Assembly (NCBI GenBank): GCA_965228775.1 | Contig: OZ245840.1 | Coordinates: 1,736,001-1,800,000 of the forward strand | Direction of reading: 5' to 3' | DNA: 64,000 nt | Source of the DNA: JANQMY01 sp965228775 | Lineage (GTDB): Bacteria > Pseudomonadota > Alphaproteobacteria > JANQMY01 | Part shown: piece after piece, positions 50,900 through 58,487 of the stretch | Position numbering within the stretch: position 1 is the stretch's first letter | Layout: each line of letters begins with the position of its first letter | Notes under the pieces: model-generated | The model's database searches: none | What the model was told of the DNA's origin: nothing | The model's input: the letters and a program-made list of their open reading frames with translations, nothing else | Program-made: the position numbers and the translations under genes

Positions 50900-51673
50900 A
50901 TGCCCACACACGATCTGTCACAATCCCTAGCGAACAAAGTGGCTGTTGTCACCGGGGGTGCCAACGGCATCGGCCTTGCCGCCGCCAAACGCTTTAAGGC
51001 CCTGGGCGCCATAACCGTCTTAGCGGATGTGGACGAAACCGCCTTGAACGCAACGGCGGAGGAAAACGGCATGACAGCAGTCCCTTGTGACGTTTCAAAA
51101 GAGGAAGACCTGCAAACATTGAAAGAGGCAGCAACCGCTCTTGGGCCGGTCGAAGTGGTGATGGCGAATGCAGGCGTGGCCCTGGGCGGCCGCATCGAGC
51201 ATGTGCCGATTTCCGAATGGCAGCGCGTGCTGGACATCAACGTGGTGGGCGTGGTGCGCACGTTTCAGCCCTTCATGGAAGGATTGATGGCACAGCAGAG
51301 CGGCCACATCATCGTCACCGGGTCCAGCGCGGGTCTGCGCAGCGATCCGTCCGGCATGAATTGTCCGTATGCCACGTCTAAGACGGCATTGATGGGCATG
51401 ACGCGTGGCCTTCATGGTTACCTCGCGCCCCACGGCGTCTCAGTGCACCTATTGGCACCCCGCATGACCGATACGGCGTTTCCGCGCAAGGCCGTGGGCT
51501 GGGGCCGCAAAGGGTCGCGCGTTGCGGGCGATTACGACATCGGCGAACACGACACGCCGGAACAAGTGGCGGACGCGCTGATCAAAGGCATGGAAGCCGG
51601 AGACTACTTGATCAGCCTGCTGCCGGACACGAAAGACATTTTGCGCGATTTTGCGGACACGCTCGCCCCCTGA
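50900..51673 (+). CDS. Short-chain dehydrogenase/reductase
   Basis: 257 residues. 'VAVVTGGANGIGLAAAKRF', 'LADVDE' (acidic end of beta-2, favouring NAD), 'VMANAGVALGG', catalytic 'TGSSAG' and 'YATSKTA'. It lacks the usual 'DGG' C-terminus and ends with a helical tail. GGAAGGTCCTC stands before ATG 50900; the frame from 50855 is rejected. Convergent with the VOC gene that follows. Confidence 0.9.
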   Translation: MPTHDLSQSLANKVAVVTGGANGIGLAAAKRFKALGAITVLADVDETALNATAEENGMTAVPCDVSKEEDLQTLKEAATALGPVEVVMANAGVALGGRIEHVPISEWQRVLDINVVGVVRTFQPFMEGLMAQQSGHIIVTGSSAGLRSDPSGMNCPYATSKTALMGMTRGLHGYLAPHGVSVHLLAPRMTDTAFPRKAVGWGRKGSRVAGDYDIGEHDTPEQVADALIKGMEAGDYLISLLPDTKDILRDFADTLAP

Positions 51674-51682
51674 TGGGCCGGC

Positions 51683-52528
51683 CTATTCGGCCGCCCGGCT
51701 CAGGCCGAATGATTTGTCGAAGATTTCGATCGTCTCCGATGTGGGCCCATGGATGAAGGCGAACCCGTCTTGCGGCGGGATCAGATAGCCGAGCGCGTGG
51801 TTGGCCGCGATCTTTCTGTCTACATGGGACACATCCCGTTCGATCAGCCGAAAATGATTGGCCGCGGGATAGTGCTTACCCCAGGCGCGAAAATCGGGAC
51901 GCGGTGTGGACGCACGCACCTCCACTTCCATGCGGCCTTTGATGCCGGTCAATGCAAAGCGGTCGCAACCCTCGTCCCGCCTCTCTATCGGCGTAATGCC
52001 CACTTGCAATACATCCTCATAGAACGCGCGCGCTGCCGGCCAATCCTGCGCGCTGTAGTGCAGGATCGCAAACGGATCTTTGTTCCGTGTGAGGACGGAT
52101 ACCTGCCCATCGCGCCAGGTAAAGCGAAGCCCGTTTTCGTTGGGGTCCTCGACCGGATCGGAATAAGACCATGCTGGATCCGCCGCTTGCATCGCCCGGT
52201 ACATATCCATCGGATCGTCCACCGGAAACCCGATCACCAGATCGCCTTGGGCAATGCCTTGCCATGACCGGGGCGTCATGGCCTCCGGCATGATCTCAAT
52301 GAGATCAACTTGGTGGCGCGTCTGCGGGTTTTCTACGTAATGCGTGTGATACTCATCCCCCAAGACGGCGGCGGTTACCTGCCCGATATAGTCATCTTCC
52401 GTGTTCCGATAAATCAACGGCTCCGGCGCGCCAGGCTGGAACTCCGTGAACCCCAACACGCGCAGCACACGCTTTGTCGCGTCGATATCGGAACAGCTAA
52501 TACCGTGATGCGTTTGAACCAGTGACAT
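51683..52528 (-). CDS. Tandem VOC-domain protein, possible extradiol-type enzyme
   Basis: 281 residues with two VOC modules. Module 1: 'VQTHHGISCSDIDATKRVLR'...'HQVDLIEIM'; module 2: 'PFAILHYSAQDWPAARAFYE'...'GPTSETIEIFDKS'. The H...E placement and the size recall extradiol dioxygenases or glyoxalases, but ligand residues cannot be confirmed by eye. Divergent from a second gene of the same family 104 nt away, with GGGAGAGACC at its start; the two probably work on related compounds. Confidence 0.72.
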   Translation of the reverse strand: MSLVQTHHGISCSDIDATKRVLRVLGFTEFQPGAPEPLIYRNTEDDYIGQVTAAVLGDEYHTHYVENPQTRHQVDLIEIMPEAMTPRSWQGIAQGDLVIGFPVDDPMDMYRAMQAADPAWSYSDPVEDPNENGLRFTWRDGQVSVLTRNKDPFAILHYSAQDWPAARAFYEDVLQVGITPIERRDEGCDRFALTGIKGRMEVEVRASTPRPDFRAWGKHYPAANHFRLIERDVSHVDRKIAANHALGYLIPPQDGFAFIHGPTSETIEIFDKSFGLSRAAE

Positions 52529-52631
52529 GGTCTCTCCCGAATGCAAACACCTAAACGCTTCGCGATCCTAGGATAGAGTGGCACACTCTGCTAGTATCTC
52601 AGGAGAGAAACGTACAGAACGGGGATTGAGA

Positions 52632-53498
52632 ATGGGGACACCATCCATCGCCCATTACGGCACGACAATCATCGAAGCAGAACCAAACAAAGACCGGCCG
52701 CTGAGCGAAGCGCCAAAGACAGGCGATCTTGCAAAAGCCCTGCGCTTCTTTGAAATTATGCAGTTCGAACCATTGATCGAGAACATGTATGACGGAATCG
52801 GCCGTCAATGTATTTTGGGGCGCGGCAAGCCCACCGATATCGACTATGTGGAGGTGGATAACTTTACATCATTCCGCGCGGTAAAGCGGCCCGACGCCGG
52901 TGCCCCTCGGGTGGGCGACACGCATTTCCGCCTCACCCACAAATCACCGCAAGACATTTACCGGGCCTGGAAATCGGAAGGCTTGGTTTCAAGCCTATTG
53001 TCCGTGGACGATGAAAGCGCCTTCCTGGACCGCAAGGCCGAGTGGACTTTGTTTCGCGCGGCACATGGTCAAATTTTCGAATTCGGCCCGACACAAAAGA
53101 CGCGCGCGGGCAATCACGCGGTTTATGTGTGGACAGATCCCGGCCAGATCGGCGCCATCGCCAAAAGTTTCTGTGCGCAATTCGGATTGGAGCGTGAAGG
53201 CACGTTCGATTTCTACGGACAAGCCGATGCGCAACGTCTTGTGCGTGCAAGCCCCGGCATCACCATCAACTTGTTGACGCCGAAGCCGGGCGGCGAAATC
53301 GCGCCGCGTTGGTCGGACGATATTTTTCTGGAAGCAGGCTATGCCCATTTCCGCCTGGGCGCCCCTGACAAGACACGAACGCGCACAGTCACCAAAGAAG
53401 CCTTCCCCGACGGGGGAGACGTTTCCTTCGTCTATTTCCATGACAGCTATTTGGAACTGGTGCAGATCGGCGATGACGACCCGGCGCTGGTGGCTTGA
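52632..53498 (+). CDS. Tandem VOC-domain protein
   Basis: 288 residues. Module 1: 'LAKALRFFEIMQFEPLIENM'...'VDNFTSFRAVKR'; module 2: 'NHAVYVWTDPGQIGAIAKSF'...'FHDSYLELVQIGD'. Related in plan to the divergent 51683-52528 gene. Catalysis is not proven; a dioxygenase, isomerase or binding protein is possible. GGGGATTGAGA precedes ATG 52632, which excludes the open frame from 52578. The R3 palindrome follows its stop. Confidence 0.7.
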   Translation: MGTPSIAHYGTTIIEAEPNKDRPLSEAPKTGDLAKALRFFEIMQFEPLIENMYDGIGRQCILGRGKPTDIDYVEVDNFTSFRAVKRPDAGAPRVGDTHFRLTHKSPQDIYRAWKSEGLVSSLLSVDDESAFLDRKAEWTLFRAAHGQIFEFGPTQKTRAGNHAVYVWTDPGQIGAIAKSFCAQFGLEREGTFDFYGQADAQRLVRASPGITINLLTPKPGGEIAPRWSDDIFLEAGYAHFRLGAPDKTRTRTVTKEAFPDGGDVSFVYFHDSYLELVQIGDDDPALVA

Positions 53499-53507
53499 TA
53501 GATAAAC

Positions 53508-53577
53508 CCAACCATCCCTAGGGTACCTTATCGGGTGGTTGGCCAATGTCAGCCTTTGGGGGAGTGGGATGGTCAAG
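53508..53577. repeat. GGTACC-loop hairpin repeat (family member R3, partial)
   Basis: CCCAACCATCCC, then GGGTACC, GGGTGGTTGG, a 15-nt segment and GGGGGAGTGGGAT. The 15-nt segment is the reverse complement (one mismatch) of the insert in R2, so R3 is an inverted, left-truncated relative of R2. It lies between two convergent genes. Confidence 0.78.
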
Positions 53578-53581
53578 CCCT

Positions 53582-54634
53582 CTAAGACAACGACGCCGTC
53601 CCGCGACCTAACATCCAGGGCAGATCGAGAAAGGTTTTAACGCCCGGCGCCGCCTCCACCACATAAGGGACGGCATTGACCGCATGCATACCGGTGGCGA
53701 GCAATCCATCGCTGATCCAATCTGCTTTGAAGTCCACATGCATGCGCGGTTCGCCTTTGATCGTGAGGCTGTGATCCCCATGGGGCCAGTCCGGCGCCAC
53801 GCTTTCATGCATGCGCCAGACGGTTTCATGCACGATGACTTTGCGCCCGCCTTTCACGCCGGCCCATTCCCAATGCTGCCCGGCGACCGTTCCTTTGCGG
53901 ACAATACCGGCGGCGGTCTCCAAATCTTCCGGTGCCTGCGCGCGGGTGGTTTCCTCGACAATTTCGTCGAGCGCAAGGTTGAGCCCGTCAGCAATAAGTT
54001 GAACGTTTTCCCGGAACAATCCGGTCAGCCAAAACTTGTAGCGTTCGATTTCCTTGGCAAACTGTTCCTCCGTTTTGCCGAACCCCATCATGTCGAACAT
54101 AATCTCCGGCGACGGATAGAATTGAAAATTGGTGATCTCGCGCACATAGATCTGTTCGATGCGCTTCGACAGAGCCGACATGGTCAGCGGCAGCACATCG
54201 CCCAGCCATCCGGGATTAAGCCCCGTGGAATGAAACGTGGTCCCGCCCCGGCGGCACGCGTCTTCCAGCTTATGGGTTACCTCGTCCCCATAGATTTTCG
54301 GATACATGTAGCCAACCGTGGTAATGACGTTCTTGCCCGCCGCCAGCAGTTTGCAAAAATTCTCCAGATCCGCCTGGCGGTCTTCGCCATAGACAAGCGA
54401 CGGCAAGGATGTGTGGATCACCACATCCGCATTGGTATGGAGAATGTCGTCCAGGCTGTTTGTGGCGGTAACCCCCAAGGGGCCGGCACCGGCGATATCA
54501 CCCGCATCCTGCCCCGCCTTATCTGCGGAATAGACATAAAGCCCTGAAAGCTCCAGCCCGGGCCGCTCGGCCACGGCGCGGATCACATGCTTGCCCACAT
54601 TGCCGCTCGACCATTGAATGACTTTCGTGACCAT
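53582..54634 (-). CDS. Dihydrodipicolinate-reductase-like dehydrogenase
   Basis: 350 residues. Rossmann start 'VIQWSSGNVGKHVIRAVAER' (W-x-x-G-x-x-G), 'VVIHTSLPSLVYGEDRQADLE', 'TTVGYMYPKIYG' and 'FHSTGLNPGWLGDVLPLTM' match the DapB N-terminal-like / 2,4-diaminopentanoate dehydrogenase family. In actinobacteria and alphaproteobacteria such proteins often sit in steroid or xenobiotic catabolic clusters. GGGAG at proper distance favours the ATG at 54634 over the one at 54640. Substrate unknown. Confidence 0.82.
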   Translation of the reverse strand: MVTKVIQWSSGNVGKHVIRAVAERPGLELSGLYVYSADKAGQDAGDIAGAGPLGVTATNSLDDILHTNADVVIHTSLPSLVYGEDRQADLENFCKLLAAGKNVITTVGYMYPKIYGDEVTHKLEDACRRGGTTFHSTGLNPGWLGDVLPLTMSALSKRIEQIYVREITNFQFYPSPEIMFDMMGFGKTEEQFAKEIERYKFWLTGLFRENVQLIADGLNLALDEIVEETTRAQAPEDLETAAGIVRKGTVAGQHWEWAGVKGGRKVIVHETVWRMHESVAPDWPHGDHSLTIKGEPRMHVDFKADWISDGLLATGMHAVNAVPYVVEAAPGVKTFLDLPWMLGRGTASLS

Positions 54635-54725
54635 GCGCATCTCCCGTTCTTGTTTGGAACGATCCTAACGCGAATGGCGCGGGCCAAAAGCGAATTCGAC
54701 ACAATTGCTGTGATAGGATGGGAAT

Positions 54726-55130
54726 ATGATTACAAAGGAAACCATGTTTGAACCAATGCTAGAGGCGTGCCCGTCCTTCAAGCCGGCATGGGACGCATTT
54801 TGCGGCAAGGCCGCCGATGAAGACCCCACCCCTTACTATTGGGCGCTCGGCGATTTGGCGTTGCATTTGGTGACACAGTTGAAGGCGGGCGACACGGACG
54901 GGTTCGATGCAGTCTTCGATGTGGTCGAGCGCTGGCATGTGGAAGGCGAACACTATGTGATAGAAGCGGCCACAATCGGTTTACTGGAGGGGCTTCAAAA
55001 TGTGGGCAGCAACCACGACATAGAGCCCGAAGATTTCGTTCCGTGGCTGCGGCCTGAAAGCCGGAAGTGGTGGGACAAGCTCAACCGGTTTTGGGATGGG
55101 GACCCAACCGCGTTGGCGTACGACGAATAG
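54726..55130 (+). CDS. Small acidic cytoplasmic protein, unknown
   Basis: 134 residues, all-helical and tryptophan-rich ('YYWALGDLALHLVTQL', 'FDVVERWHVEGEHYVIEAAT', 'ESRKWWDKLNRFW'). The plan resembles the small DUF7674-like or immunity-protein-like families, but the match is from memory and weak. No signal or membrane segment. Lies at the edge of an accessory patch next to a GNAT remnant and an HNH gene. Confidence 0.65.
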   Translation: MITKETMFEPMLEACPSFKPAWDAFCGKAADEDPTPYYWALGDLALHLVTQLKAGDTDGFDAVFDVVERWHVEGEHYVIEAATIGLLEGLQNVGSNHDIEPEDFVPWLRPESRKWWDKLNRFWDGDPTALAYDE

Positions 55131-55153
55131 TTCACGGCTGATCAATCGAAATC

Positions 55154-55190
55154 GTCATTGCGAAGGCGCGTCAGCGCCTGGGCACGCGCG
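55154..55190. repeat. GTCATTGCGA-type repeat fragment
   Basis: GTCATTGCGAAGGCGC followed by a small hairpin (AGGCGC/GCGCCT). It is the same opening as the fuller element at 56535-56671 and runs into the GNAT remnant. Confidence 0.5.
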
Positions 55191-55195
55191 TAACC

Positions 55196-55300
55196 CGGAA
55201 TGTTCTTCTGACTGTTTACGACCTGAACGAAGACGCAAGGCGGTTTTACGAAGCCATGGGTTTCCAAACCCTCCACCGGAAGATGGAGCTTAGGCTGTAG
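55196..55300 (+). pseudogene. Remnant of a GNAT acetyltransferase gene
   Basis: The frame ending in TAG at 55298-55300 reads '...VYDLNEDARRFYEAMGFQTL' and continues HRKMELRL, the conserved C-terminal end of GNAT N-acetyltransferases (N-x-x-A-x-x-F-Y-x-x-x-G-F). Only about 35 codons remain and the acetyl-CoA-binding core is absent. The gene has decayed, with a palindromic repeat at its broken end. Confidence 0.6.
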
Positions 55301-55328
55301 GGCATGGGTGCTTTGGATCGCTAGGCAG

Positions 55329-56240
55329 TCACACTTCTCTATTTTGCGGCTGGATTAGTTTAAGGAGTTCATCGGATGGCTGTTGGGAAACAGCACGTGG
55401 TAACGCGATTGTTAGACCATCCAAGCGGCCATAAGTTGGATCATCTTTCAATGCTGGCGCTAATCTGACTTTTTTTGTTATTGGCTCTATTGAAATGAGA
55501 CCTCTGTCAAATAGAGAGTGTATGTCTGCTCTCAGAAGTATGCCATTCTGAATATGATTAGATGACGTCCCTCTGTGCGGAATAATATGAGCGGCTTCCA
55601 AGACTTCTAAAATTTGACACCCAGTTACGGCACATGCCTCCCCGTAAGCTAGGAGGAGTTCCTGACGAAACTTGCCTTGCCCTCTGCGACGGACAAGTTC
55701 AGCCAGGACTTTCTGGCGGTCATCAGTGTTTAGATCCAACATCGATATTGGCAACGGTGGTACCAGGTCATCTGTTTCTAGATTTGCATTCAATGAGACC
55801 GGCCCCTCAATTACGAAATGGAAGTCAGCGTAATCCGTGACTAAACCGAGACCGTAAATCCGATAACGGGATTTGGGTGTATCGGAGATTTGATGCGCTA
55901 CGCCTATTGGGATGCGATTGTTTAAGCACATCATCAACCCAGCATTTGTATCAAATGCCAATGGATCCTTGTCCCCTTTTCGTTCCTCCCGATGATAGAT
56001 TAGTTGCCAAGAACCATCATCGAACAGCTTGGGTCCTCCTCCATACTTTCGTCTGTACCCAACTCGGACACTCAATGAGTAGTGTTCGCCGCGTGGTTTA
56101 TAAATACCTTTGGCTTGGCTCATAACATTCAATTGTCGCTGGCCAATCGGCTTGGGCCAACCTATTTGCTTGCCTTCGTGTTCCTCAAACCAACGAAGGC
56201 GTTCCAAGAATCCATCGCTTAAATCATTGATAGACGGCAT
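55329..56240 (-). CDS. HNH endonuclease, restriction-type
   Basis: 303 residues. The C-terminal HNH_2-type nuclease has 'CAVTGCQILEVLEAAHIIPH', then 'NGILLRADIHSLFDRGLI': the two Cys, His-His and Asn-His residues of the ββα-metal site are in place. The N-terminal half ('RQLNVMSQAKGIYKPRGEHY', 'RIYGLGLVTDYADFHFVIEG') is of the kind found in McrA-like restriction proteins and may recognise modified DNA. Visibly richer in A+T than neighbouring genes, so it was probably acquired. AGAGGTGACGCT precedes ATG 56240. No methyltransferase is adjacent. Confidence 0.85.
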   Translation of the reverse strand: MPSINDLSDGFLERLRWFEEHEGKQIGWPKPIGQRQLNVMSQAKGIYKPRGEHYSLSVRVGYRRKYGGGPKLFDDGSWQLIYHREERKGDKDPLAFDTNAGLMMCLNNRIPIGVAHQISDTPKSRYRIYGLGLVTDYADFHFVIEGPVSLNANLETDDLVPPLPISMLDLNTDDRQKVLAELVRRRGQGKFRQELLLAYGEACAVTGCQILEVLEAAHIIPHRGTSSNHIQNGILLRADIHSLFDRGLISIEPITKKVRLAPALKDDPTYGRLDGLTIALPRAVSQQPSDELLKLIQPQNREV

Positions 56241-56361
56241 AGCGTCACCTCTATCTGAACGTTTGTAGAGCACTTTACTTTTACGCCGGTCATAGAAGCG
56301 CAACTATGAAGAAACCGACTTGTGTCCGAACTGAATGTGGTAGAGTTAAGATGAGGGAGGC

Positions 56362-56454
56362 ATGATGGCAGACGGAGCAGCCCATGGCCTCAGCAGACTT
56401 TCCCGTGAAAACGGCCCGCAAGCGCGGGCCTTTCGTGTTTTTGCGCCCAACTAG
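56362..56454 (+). CDS. Short ORF with embedded terminator (leader-peptide candidate)
   Basis: A 30-codon ORF (MMADGAAHGLSRLSRENGPQ... to TAG at 56452) preceded by GAGGGAGGC at ideal spacing. The terminator hairpin at 56408-56442 lies inside it, as in attenuator leaders, and no run of one amino acid is present. It could equally be an untranslated small RNA ending at that hairpin. The upstream 56241-56361 carries no other gene. Confidence 0.35.
   Translation: MMADGAAHGLSRLSRENGPQARAFRVFAPN
56408..56442 (+). terminator. Intrinsic terminator
   Basis: Stem GGCCCGC (56413-56419) / GCGGGCC (56424-56430), loop AAGC, flanked by AAA and TTTCGTGTTTTT. Strong rho-independent form on the plus strand. 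No annotated plus-strand gene ends here, which implies a short transcript from 56241-56400. Confidence 0.78.
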
Positions 56455-56461
56455 ACGGGGG

Positions 56462-56519
56462 GCCACGCCCGAAAAGTTGGATGGACCCCATGCGCCCATC
56501 GTTACGCCCGGGCGTGGAG
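56462..56519 (+). ncRNA. Conserved hairpin element, copy B (candidate structured RNA)
   Basis: Core 'TTGGATGGACCCCATGCGCC' then CATCGTTACGCCCGGGCGTGG; outer arms CCACGCCCG (56463-56471) and CGGGCGTGG (56509-56517). Near-identical core to 22252-22315. It starts 20 nt after the terminator at 56408-56442 and ends about 370 nt before the Rieske oxygenase gene. Confidence 0.45.
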
Positions 56520-56534
56520 GTTGTCTGGAGAGCT

Positions 56535-56671
56535 GTCATTGCGAGGGCGACTGTTCGCCCGAAGCAATCCAGGGCCACTTGTTCGGTACAGTCCCTGGAT
56601 CGCCTGCCTGCGCGCAGCTGAAGCGACGCTTCGGCGAAGGCAGGCCGCGCCCCTACGGGGCTCGCGATGAC
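56535..56671. repeat. GTCATTGCGAG...CTCGCGATGAC dispersed repeat
   Basis: Termini GTCATTGCGAG and CTCGCGATGAC are near-inverted. Inside are the hairpin GGGCGA/TCGCCC (56545-56560), CGAAGCAATCCAGG, and a second set of GC-rich palindromes. This is a known style of alphaproteobacterial intergenic repeat. Confidence 0.75.
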
Positions 56672-56720
56672 GATATCGAAAATCGGAAAAGTGAAGGAGA
56701 TCGGCCCTTAAGTACTTTCA

Positions 56721-56734
56721 TTGATCTAGGTCAA
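56721..56734. promoter_or_regulatory. FNR/FixK-type box
   Basis: TTGATCTAGGTCAA, one base from the perfect TTGAT-N4-ATCAA anaerobox. It stands 155 bp before the Rieske oxygenase start, in a locally AT-rich stretch. Suggests oxygen- or NO-responsive control by a Crp/Fnr-family protein. Confidence 0.6.
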
Positions 56735-56774
56735 TCTAAAATAACAACGCACGTGGCAAAATTTGGCTTGGTAA

Positions 56775-56818
56775 GCGTTTCCAGGAAAAGTGGGAACCGG
56801 TTTTCCGTCCGGAAACGC
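56775..56818. repeat. RIME-like palindrome (AAGTGGGAACCGG type)
   Basis: Arms GCGTTTCC (56775-56782) and GGAAACGC (56811-56818) enclose GGAAAA/TTTTCC around GTGGGAACCGG. The inner string is typical of dispersed rhizobial/alphaproteobacterial palindromes. It lies in the leader of the Rieske gene. Confidence 0.65.
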
Positions 56819-56888
56819 GCCAAACAAAGGATCTCGAACTCAGCCGCAGGTACGGGCGGCGGGTTGCTCTCACGGGAGGAAAACCACG

Positions 56889-58439
56889 ATGACTGAGACA
56901 ATCACCGGCACGAACCGATCCGCCGGCATCACCTATCTGGAATTATTGGACCAAGACAGCCACCCGGTGCGGCCCATCATGCGCGCCGACAGCCCCATGG
57001 AGCCCGGCCCCACCAAAGTGCCGGTGGAGCGCTACTACTCCAAGGAGTTCCACGATCTGGAAGTGGAGAAAGTGTGGAAGCGTGTTTGGCAAATGGCCTG
57101 CCATGAAGACGATATTCCCGAAGTGGGGGATTATCACGTCTACGATATCGCCAACCTGTCATTCCTCATTGTACGGACGGAAGAGAACCAGTTCAAAGCG
57201 TTCTGGAATGCCTGCCTGCACCGGGGCCGCCAGCTCAAAGAGAAGAGCGGCAAGAAGGCGTTCGCTTTCCGCTGCCCGTTCCATGGCTGGGCGTGGCATT
57301 TGGATGGGTCGATCATGCAGATCCCCTGTCAGTGGGATTTCCCCACGGTCGATCCGAAAGAATACAGCCTGCCGGAAGTGCAACTGGACCGCTGGGGTGG
57401 GTTTATCTTTATCAACCCGGATGACACCAACACTCAACCCCTTGCCGAGTATCTGGGCGATCTGTCCGATCACTTCACCTTGCTGCCGTACGAGAAACGG
57501 TACAAGAGCGCTCATGTGGCGAAGGTCTATCGCTGCAATTGGAAGGTGGCGCAGGAAGCCTTCAGCGAGGCCTATCACGTGATCGCCACGCACCCGACGA
57601 TTTTGGAGACCATCGGCGATGCCAACACCAAATACGACGTGTTCGGAAATTATTCCCGCGCCATGTCGCCCAATTTCACACCCAGCCCGCATCTGGCCGA
57701 CATGCCGAAATACGATCACCTGCCGGATGCCATGCTGTACAAGAAATTCCGGCACCCCTTATCCGGCCATGTCTATGAACGCGGTGAGGACGGCTTGGTG
57801 CATGTGACCAACGGCAAAGCGGGCGTCAGCAAATTTACCGCCGGCGGCGAATGGGTGGAAGGGGACATCCGCAATGCGGACCCGAACCTGTGCGACTGGG
57901 TGGGCGGCATGCAGCTTCCGGAAACCGACGATGTGCCCTTCCCCGACCCGTATGATGTGCCCGAAGGTGTCAATGTGCGGGCGGCCATGGCCGACGGCCC
58001 CCGCAATGCGCTGCGCGGTGTGATGGGTGACAAGGTGGAAGAAATCAGCGATGCGGAATTGCTGGATTCGATCTACTTCACGGTTTTCCCCAACTTCCAC
58101 CCTTGGGGGTCGTTCAATCAAATCGTTTACCGCTTCCGTCCGTATGGGGATGATCCGGATATGTGCATCCATGAATGCATGTATTTCTCGCCCGTGCCCG
58201 CCGACGGCAAGCGCCCACCTGCGGCGCCAATCCATTGGCTGGGCGTGGACGATGATTGGTGCGAAGCCCCAGAGCTGGGCATGCTGGCCAAAGTGTTCAA
58301 TCAGGACGTGGTGAACATGCCCTATGTGCAAAAGGGCCTGAAAACCATGAAGCAGCCCTATGTGATCTTCGCGGATTATGGCGAAACCAAACCGCGCCAT
58401 TTCCACAAACTGCTCAATGAATGGATAGACAAAGACTAA
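56889..58439 (+). CDS. Rieske ring-hydroxylating oxygenase alpha subunit
   Basis: 516 residues, longer than the usual ~430-460. Rieske ligands C109-x-H111 and C129-P-F-H132 ('ACLHRGRQL', 'CPFHGWAWHLDG'). Mononuclear iron motif 'NWKVAQEAFSEAYHVIATHP' supplies the two His. It hydroxylates an aromatic or alicyclic substrate using electrons from a separate ferredoxin/reductase, neither encoded nearby. GGGAGGAAAACCACG precedes ATG 56889; the frame open to 56790 runs through a repeat. Upstream lie an FNR-type box and a conserved hairpin. Steroid- or terpenoid-type substrates are possible. Confidence 0.9.
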   Translation: MTETITGTNRSAGITYLELLDQDSHPVRPIMRADSPMEPGPTKVPVERYYSKEFHDLEVEKVWKRVWQMACHEDDIPEVGDYHVYDIANLSFLIVRTEENQFKAFWNACLHRGRQLKEKSGKKAFAFRCPFHGWAWHLDGSIMQIPCQWDFPTVDPKEYSLPEVQLDRWGGFIFINPDDTNTQPLAEYLGDLSDHFTLLPYEKRYKSAHVAKVYRCNWKVAQEAFSEAYHVIATHPTILETIGDANTKYDVFGNYSRAMSPNFTPSPHLADMPKYDHLPDAMLYKKFRHPLSGHVYERGEDGLVHVTNGKAGVSKFTAGGEWVEGDIRNADPNLCDWVGGMQLPETDDVPFPDPYDVPEGVNVRAAMADGPRNALRGVMGDKVEEISDAELLDSIYFTVFPNFHPWGSFNQIVYRFRPYGDDPDMCIHECMYFSPVPADGKRPPAAPIHWLGVDDDWCEAPELGMLAKVFNQDVVNMPYVQKGLKTMKQPYVIFADYGETKPRHFHKLLNEWIDKD

Positions 58440-58487
58440 ATGAAACAACCCGTTCGAACGGGTAATCGAGGGAACAACAAAGACCAG

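Noticed and set aside
55877..56125. Plus-strand frame over the HNH gene
   Set aside because: Antisense to the HNH nuclease, which has the complete metal-site motif and a ribosome site.
56384..56896. A 170-codon plus-strand frame
   Set aside because: Passes through a terminator, two repeats and an FNR-type box; not coding.
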